60,376 bases of DNA from Marinobacter lipolyticus SM19 (GTDB lineage Bacteria; Pseudomonadota; Gammaproteobacteria; Pseudomonadales; Oleiphilaceae). The notes under the pieces are model-generated. The model was not told the DNA's origin and did no database searches. It saw only the letters and a program-made list of their open reading frames with translations. A program made the translations under genes and the position numbers. The DNA lies in contig NZ_KE007331.1 of NCBI RefSeq assembly GCF_000397065.2, positions 1-60,376 of the forward strand. Reading direction: 5' to 3'. Each line of letters opens with the position of its first letter. The first letter of the stretch is position 1. Positions 27,986 through 36,177 of the stretch are shown one piece after another.

Positions 27986-28491
27986 AAAACTACGATCACG
28001 CCCTATAATGGCGCTCGATTGTAATGTGCGACCCTAATTAGTGCGAAGTGAAGGTGGTTTAAGTAAGGGTGTTCTCTGCCTGGCTTGCTTTTTTCCGCAT
28101 AACATATTGAATATTAGTAATATTTATTATTTTGGCCCTTAAATTGATTCGTTTAAAGAAGCGAGGGTGCCAGGCCGATCTGGTCTGTGGTTTGCATTGG
28201 TTGGCTTCAGAAGAACTAAAACGCCAACATTAATCATTTGCAAAAAAGAGTTTGTTGTATTAAAAAGCATGCATCATGCAGCGCTTTAACTTATATCTGT
28301 AACTTATTGAGCTGCAACGGTCTGAGATAGCTCGGATCATTGATAAAATGAAAAATGTTATCCGTGTGTCATTAAAGTGACATCATGGCGACACAAAATA
28401 AGGCTTTATCCAGCCTGACTGGAAAAGGCCAAAGAACGGGAACTGAACCCGTCGCTAAAACCTGAGTTAACTCAATAAAGGAAGACGCAAC
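27986..28491. other. dtd-porin intergenic control region without a gene
   Basis: This 506-base A+T-rich gap contains a TATAAT box (28004-28009), a 20-base motif (28027-28046) that matches one upstream of glnA at 17 of 20 positions, and an RpoN-like promoter (28181-28196). A small inverted repeat TGTCA-TTAAAG-TGACA lies around 28368-28383. No plausible open frame or structured RNA was recognised. Confidence 0.6.
28181..28196 (+). promoter_or_regulatory. Putative sigma54 promoter upstream of the porin
   Basis: TGGTCTGTGGTTTGCA has GG and GC separated by exactly 10 bases, an intact TTGCA -12 element and the G at consensus position 7; three positions of the -24 CAC are changed. It lies about 300 bases before the porin start, so the leader would be long. 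The upstream glnA-like motif at 28027-28046 sits at enhancer distance (about 170 bases). Confidence 0.45.
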
Positions 28492-29475
28492 ATGAAAAAA
28501 ACGCTCATCGCATCTGCTGTTGCAGCCGCAACTTTCTCCGGCGCAGCGCTGGCACAGGACACGAACCTGCCGACTGTGTACGGTAACATTCAGTACGCTA
28601 TTGCCCATGACAACTTCGATGGTGGTCCTTCCGAGATCAACCATTTCGATAACGGTTCTACCCTGGGCGTCAAGCACGACCACGAAATTGCGCCGGGCAT
28701 CACCGGTTTTTTCAAGGTCGAGCTGGAAGGCATCAACGCCGACGATAAGTCCGGAAGTTCCGGTATCGATGCTCTGGACGAAGCGTACATTGGTGTTAAA
28801 GGCGATGACTTCGGTCAGGTGTGGGTAGGCTCCGATGACTCCACATACGAGCGCGCTGTTGACGAGATTGCGCAGTTCTACGAAGTGGCCACTCTGAATA
28901 TCGGTCCGGACTACACTACTGGTGAAGGCGACCTGATCCAGTACATGTCTCCGTCCTTCGGCGGCCTGACTCTGCTGGGTGCTGTCCAGTTCAACGGCGA
29001 CAGCGATACCAAGGGCGGTGCCGACAAGTCTTACCCGTACCAGCTGGCCGCACTGTACGAAGTTGACGCTCTGGAATTGGCGGTAGCCATGGATTCCAAC
29101 GACACCAGCGATGGCAATAACGAGAACACTTACGGTCTGCGCGCCAGCTACAACCTGGATAACCTCCGCCTGACTGGTGAGTATCATAACCGTAAGGATG
29201 TTGGCGACCTGTACGGCCTGATGGGTATCTACACCATGGGTGCGAACCAGTTCGCACTGTCTTATGAGCTGGGTATAGCTGACGATGCCGACGACACTGA
29301 GCGCGATACTATTACTCTGCAAGCGCTGCACAATGTGTCCGATCACATGTACGTTTACTTCGAAGGCTACCTGGGTGGTGGTGATGAAGTATACGAGTAT
29401 GAAGATGAGCTCGGTAACACTGCTTTCACGGATGAGCGTTCCATTGCCTCTGTTGGTGCAGTCTACTACTTCTGA
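28492..29475 (+). CDS. Outer-membrane porin, Gram-negative general type
   Basis: The 327-residue product has a signal peptide (MKKTLIASAVAAATFSGAAL, cleavage after A21), then TVYGNIQYAIAHDN, the first strand of OmpC/PhoE-like porins in marine bacteria. It ends with SVGAVYYF; a C-terminal phenylalanine is the outer-membrane assembly signal. Alternating residues and acidic loops fit a 16-strand trimeric porin. Substrate is unknown. AAAGGAAGA precedes the ATG. Upstream elements suggest nitrogen control. A terminator follows. Confidence 0.93.
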   Translation: MKKTLIASAVAAATFSGAALAQDTNLPTVYGNIQYAIAHDNFDGGPSEINHFDNGSTLGVKHDHEIAPGITGFFKVELEGINADDKSGSSGIDALDEAYIGVKGDDFGQVWVGSDDSTYERAVDEIAQFYEVATLNIGPDYTTGEGDLIQYMSPSFGGLTLLGAVQFNGDSDTKGGADKSYPYQLAALYEVDALELAVAMDSNDTSDGNNENTYGLRASYNLDNLRLTGEYHNRKDVGDLYGLMGIYTMGANQFALSYELGIADDADDTERDTITLQALHNVSDHMYVYFEGYLGGGDEVYEYEDELGNTAFTDERSIASVGAVYYF

Positions 29476-29503
29476 TCAGCTAACAAGCTAATCAAGTAGT
29501 TAC

Positions 29504-29537
29504 AAAAACCGGTGACCTTCGGGTCGCCGGTTTTTTT
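29504..29537 (+). terminator. Rho-independent terminator after the porin
   Basis: ACCGGTGACC and GGGTCGCCGGT pair with one mismatch around TTC and are followed by seven T. It lies about 30 bases after the porin stop, so the CYTH gene downstream needs read-through or its own promoter. Confidence 0.9.
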
Positions 29538-29570
29538 ATGTATGCTGAAACCAATCAATGGAGGCGTGCT

Positions 29571-30431
29571 ATGGCCGAAGAACTGGAAATCAAGCTGAGT
29601 CTGTCTGCCGTAAATCAGGTGGCTGCCCTGAAATGGTTGTTGTCGCAGGACAGTGCTATCGAAGGGAAGCGAAAAAAACTGGTGAACCGGTATTTCGATA
29701 CGCCGGATGCCGACCTTAATCGACAACGCATTGCCTTGCGGGTTCGACAGTCGGGAGATCAATTCATTCAGACACTCAAAACCCAGGGCGAATTTGTGGA
29801 TGGCGCCCACAGGCGTCAGGAATGGGAGTGGCCGTTGATGGGTACAGAGCTGAATATTGGTCTGTTGGCTGATACGCCGGTGGGGGAAAACATCAGCCTT
29901 GCAGACCTGAAACCGGTTTTTGAAACCAACTTTGAGCGTCAGATCGTGATGATCGAAGAAGGTGAAACTGTGATTGAGGTGGCTGTAGATGCCGGTTATA
30001 TAGAAGCCGGAGGGCAAAGGCGGCCATTGCATGAGGTGGAGTTTGAACTGAAAGCCGGCGATGCGTCGCATCTGGTCCGGTGGGCCCGCGCCTTGGCCGA
30101 TGAGGTTCCGGTGTTTTTGAACCTGGTCAGTAAGGCGGAGCAGGGCTATTTCCTGGCAGGCCTGCACGATCCTTCAGTTCTTCCGGCAGATGACGAGCAG
30201 GTGCCGTCTCTTTCAGGATTCCTTCATGGGTTGAGCGTGGCCTGGCTCAAAGGTGAGGCATTATCCGTGGATGCAGACGACCTGGTGGAAGTCGGTCGGC
30301 TGGCGAATAATCGTGGTACGCAGCCGCAGTTTGATGACGTGCGCGCCAGCCTTGAGTCTGGAGAGGCGGTAGAGCGCATTGCCGAGCGCAGGGCGCTCGG
30401 CCAGTTGCAGTTGAGCATCGCGGCGGGTTAA
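29571..30431 (+). CDS. CYTH domain-containing protein, inorganic triphosphatase-like
   Basis: The 286-residue product begins MAEELEIKLSL; ELEIK is the ExExK signature of the CYTH triphosphate-tunnel fold, which hydrolyses inorganic triphosphate or makes thiamine triphosphate. The CYTH domain covers about residues 1-200. The remaining 85 residues resemble only the start of the helical CHAD domain of E. coli YgiF (433 residues), so this is a shortened relative. GGAGG before ATG 29571 fixes the start; an upstream ATG lies in the terminator. Its last 4 bases overlap the convergent channel gene. Confidence 0.85.
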   Translation: MAEELEIKLSLSAVNQVAALKWLLSQDSAIEGKRKKLVNRYFDTPDADLNRQRIALRVRQSGDQFIQTLKTQGEFVDGAHRRQEWEWPLMGTELNIGLLADTPVGENISLADLKPVFETNFERQIVMIEEGETVIEVAVDAGYIEAGGQRRPLHEVEFELKAGDASHLVRWARALADEVPVFLNLVSKAEQGYFLAGLHDPSVLPADDEQVPSLSGFLHGLSVAWLKGEALSVDADDLVEVGRLANNRGTQPQFDDVRASLESGEAVERIAERRALGQLQLSIAAG

Positions 30432-31579
30432 TGAGTGGGGGCTGCCTGTTCCTTTTGGGCATCATGCCACTTCTCAAGGAACATCCGGAAACGGTCAAGG
30501 GCCTCCTCCACCACCTGGACGCTAGGGGTGTCATGTGATTTTACAAGCACGATCAATCCCTTACCTTCAATGATTTCATCCGTGGGCGGGTGGCAGTTCA
30601 CCTCGTCGTCATTGTCGATGTAAGCCAGTGCGGTGCCTATACCGTGGCGGACCAGGGCGCTGACAATATCGGCCCAGTTCAGGTTATCAAGCTTCAGGTC
30701 GTACCGGTGAGGATGGTCGTTCTGGTAATTGAACATGTCTTCCAGCACTTTCTCCGAACCGGGAGCCACGATCGCACGAACCATGATTTCCGGATAGGTG
30801 CGGACTGGCCGGATAATGGTCCTGACACCCACCGTTTTAAACCTCTGTCGGTTTCGGTCACTCACACATTCCACTGTTGTTCGGTTGCCCAGATTGGCCT
30901 CAGTCAGGCGATGGGCGATATCAAACGTCAGGCTGTCGGAAGCCGGGTCTGCCTCATCGGCGGCCAACACGACAATGTGGCGGGCACTTCCGGCATGGGC
31001 GGCCTTCAGCGCCTCGGGGTCGCTGCCAGAACCATGAAAATGGACCAGGCCGACGTCCGCAAGTTCGGGTGGCAATCCGCTTGGGAATTGGCGTGTCAAG
31101 ATGAGGATGGGCACCGTTTCGTATTCGGGAATCGCACGTATCTGAGAGGCGAACCGCATAAAGTATTGTTCGCCGCCGTTTCGTGGAGTGTTGATGATTA
31201 CGATGTGGTCTTTCATTTTGTATACCCAGCGTCCGGTTACGATGCGTTCCCGGCGATAAAACCGGTACTCGATGAAGTCACTGACGATCAGCGTCATTAT
31301 GGTGATGGCGCTGATAAACATGACGATAACGGTGCTGATCCGCCCAATGACCGTTTCCGGGGAAAGGTCCCCATAGCCCACGGTAACTAGGGTGGTCATG
31401 GTCAGCCAGAAGGACTCGAACAGGGTGAGGTTTTCCACGGTCCAGATGACCATGACCTGAAACACCAGAAGAGCGCCAAGAATGGCAAACAGCCGCTTGA
31501 TGCGAGAACGGATGATGCCGGAAATCGGGAGGTGCGCAAATTGATGTTCCGGGTTGAGCGGGCGGCGGTTTCTGAGCAT
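30428..31579 (-). CDS. Potassium channel with RCK (TrkA-N) domain
   Basis: The 383-residue inner-membrane protein has two membrane helices (about residues 28-48 and 75-105) around a selectivity filter TVGYGD (66-71), the mark of K+ channels. A cytoplasmic TrkA-N/RCK nucleotide-binding domain follows (HIVIINTPRNGGEQ, then DEADPASDS), and a TrkA-C-like end. The type matches the MthK/Kch group. I chose ATG 31579 (MLRNRRPLNPEHQ); upstream ATGs at 31657 and 31798 would overlap glnE and are not conserved. Ion specificity is inferred from the filter. Confidence 0.88.
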   Translation of the reverse strand: MLRNRRPLNPEHQFAHLPISGIIRSRIKRLFAILGALLVFQVMVIWTVENLTLFESFWLTMTTLVTVGYGDLSPETVIGRISTVIVMFISAITIMTLIVSDFIEYRFYRRERIVTGRWVYKMKDHIVIINTPRNGGEQYFMRFASQIRAIPEYETVPILILTRQFPSGLPPELADVGLVHFHGSGSDPEALKAAHAGSARHIVVLAADEADPASDSLTFDIAHRLTEANLGNRTTVECVSDRNRQRFKTVGVRTIIRPVRTYPEIMVRAIVAPGSEKVLEDMFNYQNDHPHRYDLKLDNLNWADIVSALVRHGIGTALAYIDNDDEVNCHPPTDEIIEGKGLIVLVKSHDTPSVQVVEEALDRFRMFLEKWHDAQKEQAAPTH

Positions 31580-31658
31580 TAAGGGCCTGGACGGTTCAGT
31601 CGGGTGACAGTTCGTTATACAGTAGTGGGAATATAACAGAGATACAGGGGTTTGCATT

Positions 31659-34559
31659 ATGTCCGAGCCATGGAGCACGCTTCCGAAAATGCTTGCCGGT
31701 GATGTCGCTGCATGTTGGTCGTCGGCGATTGGCGATGGGCATGCTCCCTGGATGACGGCGTCGGAAGGTCTTTCAGAAGACGATGTAGCAAACGCCATAG
31801 CACGCAGTGTGTTTCTGAAGCAGACCCTGGAGCGGCACCCGGAGCAGGTTGAGGCGCTGGTTTTGTCCCGTTCGCTCCGCGAGCCAACAACCCCGGACTA
31901 CCTGAAGCAACGCTGGCAAGAATATCTTACAGACGTGTCTGACGAGCTTTCCTTGCATGCTGCGCTGCGTCGATTCCGCCGTGAAAGCCAGTTTCGCATT
32001 ATCTGGCGTGACCTGATGCGCTGGGCCGATCTCCATGAAACCATGGCAGCAACCAGCGGGTTTGCCGAGACCTGTATTCAGGGGGCGCTGGACTGGCTCT
32101 ATGAAGATACTTGTGAACAGTCGGGCACACCCTGGGGGGCGGACCCGGTGACAGGAGAGGAGGCTCCCCAGTCCATGGTGGTGTTAGGCATGGGCAAGTT
32201 GGGTGGTCGCGAGCTGAATGTCTCCTCCGATATCGACCTGATCTTTGCCTTCCCCGGCAAGGGGGAAACCCGGGGTGGTCCTCGTTCCATCGATAACCAG
32301 CAATTTTTTATCCGCCTTGGGCAGCGACTGATTCAGGCACTGGATCAGATCACGGCGGATGGCTTTGTCTTCCGCGTTGACATGCGCCTGCGACCTTATG
32401 GACAGAGTGGTGCTCTGGCGTTGAGTTTCGCTGCACTGGAAACCTACTATCAGGACCAGGGGCGTGATTGGGAGCGCTACGCCATGGTCAAAGCACGGGT
32501 TGTGGCGGGTGATGAGCGTGCGGGGCAGGTGCTGATGGAAAGCCTGCGGCCGTTTGTGTATCGCAAGTACGTGGATTTCAGTGCCTTCGAGTCCCTGCGC
32601 AGCATGAAAGCCATGATTGGCCGCGAAGTTCGCCGTAAGGGGCTTGAGAACAACATTAAGCTGGGCAGTGGTGGTATTCGTGAAATCGAGTTTGTGGTGC
32701 AGGCATTCCAACTGATCCGGGGTGGTCGTGACCGGGAGCTTCAGCAGCGTGAATTGCTGGTGATCCTCAAGGAACTGGAAGCGCTGGAGTTGCTGCCTTC
32801 TCATGTGGTCCGGGAGTTGCGTGACGCTTACGTGTTCCTTCGTGACCTGGAGCACGCCCTGCAGGGCGTTGAAGACAAGCAGACTCAATTGCTGCCGGAT
32901 GATGAGCTGACACAGGCACGTGTTGCCCTGATTATGGGTTTTGAAAACTGGGAGGCGTGTGTTCAGGAGCTTGAGGCCCATCGGGAGCGCGTTGCCCGGC
33001 ATTTCGCCGATATCATTGCCACCGAGGAAGAAGAGCAGGAAGCCGGCGCCCTTGAGGAAGGTTGGCACGAAGTCTGGTTGGCTGAAATGGATGGGGAAGC
33101 CTCCAGGCAATGGCTGGAGGAACATGGCTTTGAAGACCCGGTGGACAGTTATGAACTGCTGTGCAATTTGCGTGACAGCCGTACCATCCAGGTGATGCAG
33201 ACCCAGGGCCGGAAACGCCTGAACCAGTTCATGCCGGTGCTGCTGGAGGCCTTGACCCAGGTGGATGAACCGTCGCAAACGCTGGCCCGGGTATTGCAAC
33301 TCGTCGAAGCCATTCTGCGGCGTACTGCTTACATGGTTCTGTTGTTGGAGAACCCGGGCGCACGAACCCAGCTGGTCAAGCTGTGCAGTGAAAGCCCCTG
33401 GATCGCCCGGCAGCTGGCGGAAACACCTCTGTTGCTTGACGAGTTGCTGAATGCCGAGAGCCTGTATCATCCACCCGCCAAGGAAGAGCTTCAGGACGAC
33501 CTTCGCCAGCAAATGCTGCGGATTCCGTTTGAGGATCTGGAAGAGCAGATGGAATCCCTGCGACATTTCAAGAAAGCGCATATCCTGCGGGTTGCCGCGT
33601 CAGAGTTGAAGGGTACACTGCCGCTGATGAAGGTGAGTGACTACCTGACCTGGATAGCCGAGGTGGTATTGGATCATGTGGTTGATGTGGCCTTCGCCAA
33701 CCTTGTCAGCCGTCACGGCTATCCCCGCCGGGCCGACGGATCCGCCTGTGATACCGATTTCGCCATCATCGGCTACGGCAAGCTCGGTGGCATTGAGCTG
33801 GGCTATACCTCGGATCTGGATCTGGTGTTCGTGCACAATGCGGATCCGGAACTGGCCAGTGACGGGGACAGGCCTATTGATAACGCCATTTTCTACACCA
33901 GGCTTGGTCAGCGGATTGTGCACATTCTCAGCACCCAGACGCCATCTGGTCAGCTGTACGAAGTCGATATGCGCCTGCGTCCATCCGGTAACTCCGGGCT
34001 TCTGGTCAGCACCCTGCCAGCTTTTGAAAAGTATCAGCGCAACGACGCCTGGACGTGGGAACACCAGGCCCTCGCCAGGGCGCGCGGTGTTGCCGGGTGC
34101 AGGACCACGCTGGCGGACTTCGAAACCCTGCGGCACGATCTGTTGTGTCAGCGTCGGGATCGGGGCAGTTTGCGCACGGAAGTGGTGGATATGCGTGAAA
34201 AAATGCGTGCCAGTCTGGGAACACCAGAAGGTCAGCGTAATGAGACCTTCCATATCAAACACGACAACGGCGGCATCGTGGACATCGAGTTCATGGTCCA
34301 GTATCTCATGTTGGCTTACTGCTCTGACCACCCGGAGCTGACCCAATGGTCTGATAACATCCGGCAATTGGAAGAACTCGGTCGCGTCGGGGTAATCGAT
34401 ATGGAGGATGCTGGGAAGCTTCGCGAGTCCTATATCACCCTGCGCTCGACGATTCATCGCAGGGCATTACAGAATCTGAACAGCCAGGTTGAGGGTGACG
34501 CATTTCCGGAGGAGCGCGCGTATATAAGCGGCATGTGGCAGGCGGTGATGATAGATTAG
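31659..34559 (+). CDS. glnE: Bifunctional glutamine synthetase adenylyltransferase/deadenylase
   Basis: The 966-residue protein adds and removes AMP on the GlnA tyrosine. It has two nucleotidyltransferase domains with GMGKLGGRELNVSSDID (177-193) for deadenylylation and GYGKLGGIELGYTSDLD (about 705-721) for adenylylation, each followed by a helical GlnD-PII-binding type domain. Length is full. It is divergent from the channel gene. Its target GlnA and the NtrBC system are encoded 8-12 kb away in this window. Confidence 0.98.
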   Translation: MSEPWSTLPKMLAGDVAACWSSAIGDGHAPWMTASEGLSEDDVANAIARSVFLKQTLERHPEQVEALVLSRSLREPTTPDYLKQRWQEYLTDVSDELSLHAALRRFRRESQFRIIWRDLMRWADLHETMAATSGFAETCIQGALDWLYEDTCEQSGTPWGADPVTGEEAPQSMVVLGMGKLGGRELNVSSDIDLIFAFPGKGETRGGPRSIDNQQFFIRLGQRLIQALDQITADGFVFRVDMRLRPYGQSGALALSFAALETYYQDQGRDWERYAMVKARVVAGDERAGQVLMESLRPFVYRKYVDFSAFESLRSMKAMIGREVRRKGLENNIKLGSGGIREIEFVVQAFQLIRGGRDRELQQRELLVILKELEALELLPSHVVRELRDAYVFLRDLEHALQGVEDKQTQLLPDDELTQARVALIMGFENWEACVQELEAHRERVARHFADIIATEEEEQEAGALEEGWHEVWLAEMDGEASRQWLEEHGFEDPVDSYELLCNLRDSRTIQVMQTQGRKRLNQFMPVLLEALTQVDEPSQTLARVLQLVEAILRRTAYMVLLLENPGARTQLVKLCSESPWIARQLAETPLLLDELLNAESLYHPPAKEELQDDLRQQMLRIPFEDLEEQMESLRHFKKAHILRVAASELKGTLPLMKVSDYLTWIAEVVLDHVVDVAFANLVSRHGYPRRADGSACDTDFAIIGYGKLGGIELGYTSDLDLVFVHNADPELASDGDRPIDNAIFYTRLGQRIVHILSTQTPSGQLYEVDMRLRPSGNSGLLVSTLPAFEKYQRNDAWTWEHQALARARGVAGCRTTLADFETLRHDLLCQRRDRGSLRTEVVDMREKMRASLGTPEGQRNETFHIKHDNGGIVDIEFMVQYLMLAYCSDHPELTQWSDNIRQLEELGRVGVIDMEDAGKLRESYITLRSTIHRRALQNLNSQVEGDAFPEERAYISGMWQAVMID

Positions 34560-34590
34560 TCTACGACGCTTCGGTTCCACGGAATTTTCC

Positions 34591-34599
34591 TGCTAGAAT
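34591..34599 (+). promoter_or_regulatory. Extended -10 promoter of ilvE
   Basis: TGCTAGAAT has the TGn extension and a TAGAAT -10 box, 40 bases before the ilvE ATG. The -35 region (TCGGTT, 34571-34576) is poor. This gives ilvE its own start despite its closeness to glnE. Confidence 0.5.
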
Positions 34600-34638
34600 G
34601 CCGTTTTCCCGAAAACCGCTTGTTATGGAGCAGATACA

Positions 34639-35565
34639 ATGTCGATGGCTGATCGCGATGGCCTGATCTGGCTGGATGGTGAAATGGTTCCCTGGCGGGA
34701 AGCCAAAACTCACGTGCTGACCCACACCCTGCATTATGGTCTGGGGTGTTTCGAAGGTGTGCGTGCTTATAACACCGCCAACGGCCCGGCGATTTTCCGT
34801 CTGAAGGAACACACCGACCGGCTGTTCCGTTCTGCCCATATCCTGAACATGAAAATGCCGTTCACCAAGGAACAGCTGAACGAAGCCCAGTGCGCGGCCG
34901 TTCGCGACAACAACCTGGACGAAGCCTACCTGCGCCCGATGGTATTCCTGGGGTCAGAAGGTATGGGGCTGCGCGCTGATAATCTTCAGGTGCATGTGAT
35001 GGTTGCCGCCTGGAGTTGGCCGTCTTACATGTCTCCGGAAGCCAAGGAGATGGGGATCAAGGTGCGCACGTCCTCCTATACTCGCCATCACGTCAATATC
35101 ACCATGTGCAAGGCGAAAGCCAACGGCAACTACATCAACTCTATGCTGGCGCTGAACGAAGCCATCGCAAGCGGTTGCGAGGAAGCGCTGTTGCTGGACA
35201 ATGAAGGCTATGTGGCGGAAGGTTCGGGCGAAAATATTTTCATCATGCGTGACGGCGTACTACACACCCCGGAACTGACGTCCTGCCTGGAAGGCATTAC
35301 CCGTGCGACCATTCTGGAGTTCGCTCGCGAGCTGAGCATTCCGGTGAAAGAGCGCCGCATCACCCGTGACGAGGTGTACATCGCTGATGAAGCCTTCTTT
35401 ACTGGTACGGCCGCTGAAGTGCTGCCGATCCGTGAACTGGATGGCCGTGTCATTGGCGCTGGCAAGCGCGGTCCGGTCACCGAAAAGCTGCAGGCGATGT
35501 ATTTCGATGCGGTTAAGGGTAAGTCGCCCGGGCACAGCGGTTGGCTGACTCACGTAAAGGGCTGA
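34639..35565 (+). CDS. ilvE: Branched-chain amino acid aminotransferase
   Basis: The 308-residue class IV PLP-enzyme makes the last step of valine, leucine and isoleucine synthesis. The PLP lysine is K160 in CKAKANGNYINSML, and the GEGSGENIFI-type glycine-rich phosphate-binding region (EGSGENIFIM) is present. The N-terminus has LTHTLHYGLGCFEGVRAY. Length is that of E. coli IlvE. GGAG lies 8 bases before the ATG. A stem-loop terminator follows. Confidence 0.97.
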   Translation: MSMADRDGLIWLDGEMVPWREAKTHVLTHTLHYGLGCFEGVRAYNTANGPAIFRLKEHTDRLFRSAHILNMKMPFTKEQLNEAQCAAVRDNNLDEAYLRPMVFLGSEGMGLRADNLQVHVMVAAWSWPSYMSPEAKEMGIKVRTSSYTRHHVNITMCKAKANGNYINSMLALNEAIASGCEEALLLDNEGYVAEGSGENIFIMRDGVLHTPELTSCLEGITRATILEFARELSIPVKERRITRDEVYIADEAFFTGTAAEVLPIRELDGRVIGAGKRGPVTEKLQAMYFDAVKGKSPGHSGWLTHVKG

Positions 35566-35580
35566 TCCCGAAACGTTCGT

Positions 35581-35620
35581 AAGCCGCCGTTGACTGTTAC
35601 AGCCCGGCGGCTTTGTTATT
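35581..35620 (+). terminator. Stem-loop after ilvE
   Basis: AGCCGCCG and CGGCGGCT are perfect 8-bp arms with a 15-base loop, followed by TTTGTTATTT. This is a good intrinsic terminator candidate between ilvE and the DUF6165 gene. Confidence 0.7.
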
Positions 35621-35651
35621 TCCAAATCATAATGACCTGCAGGACGAGCAA

Positions 35652-36059
35652 ATGGCAGACGTAATCAAGGTACCGGTATCGTTTGGCGAGGTACTGGACA
35701 AGATCACCATTCTCGAAATCAAATCCGAGCGCATCAAGGACGAAGCAAAAGTTAAAAACGTTCGCCTGGAGCTGGATGAGCTGAGTGCTACCTGGGACGA
35801 AGCGGTGAAAGACAGGGCTGCTGAAATCGCCGATCTTCGCAAGCAGCTGAAGGCGGTCAACGAAGAGTTATGGGTGATCGAAGATGACATCCGCGATCAG
35901 GAAGCGGCTCAGGACTTTGGTCCGAAGTTCATCGAGCTGGCCCGCGCGGTCTATGTCACCAACGACAAACGCGCTTCCATTAAGAAAGAGGTCAACCTGG
36001 CGCTGGGCTCCCGTTTCGTGGAAGAAAAATCCTACCAGGATTACACCGCCCGTAAGTAA
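35652..36059 (+). CDS. DUF6165 family protein
   Basis: The 135-residue product starts MADVIKVPVSFGEVLDKITIL and is mostly helical, with a long charged heptad-rich stretch (about residues 15-85) that looks like a coiled coil. No catalytic motif is apparent. Related genes are often found beside LPS or O-antigen genes, which is also the case here, but the function is unknown. AGGA precedes ATG 35652 by 8 bases; the ATG at 35613 lies in the terminator. Confidence 0.75.
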   Translation: MADVIKVPVSFGEVLDKITILEIKSERIKDEAKVKNVRLELDELSATWDEAVKDRAAEIADLRKQLKAVNEELWVIEDDIRDQEAAQDFGPKFIELARAVYVTNDKRASIKKEVNLALGSRFVEEKSYQDYTARK

Positions 36060-36081
36060 TCGCCTGACTGGGTGGGAGACC

Positions 36082-36162
36082 TGTAGGTCGGATTAGCAAA
36101 GCGTAATCCGACAACCAGCATCAATTCCAATGTCGGGTTACGCTTCGCTAACCCGACCTACG
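36082..36162. repeat. REP doublet (inverted pair with GTAG heads)
   Basis: Two 30-base REP-like units lie head-out. On the + strand, 36083-36112 is GTAG-GTCGGATTA-GCAAAGCG-TAATCCGAC. On the - strand, 36161-36132 is GTAG-GTCGGGTTA-GCGAAGCG-TAACCCGAC, written here in segments. Each has the GTAG head and stem typical of repeats mobilised by RAYT (TnpA-REP) transposases. The A-T pair in one stem is a G-C pair in the other. No RAYT gene is in the window. Confidence 0.88.
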
Positions 36163-36177
36163 AAAGCCGGCGTCAGA

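Noticed and set aside
32184..33581. 465-codon open frame antisense to glnE
   Set aside because: glnE is full length with both catalytic motifs; the antisense frame has no family character.
36082..36162. Transcription terminator or attachment site
   Set aside because: The two stems carry GTAG heads and no T-run, which is the REP pattern rather than a terminator or att site.
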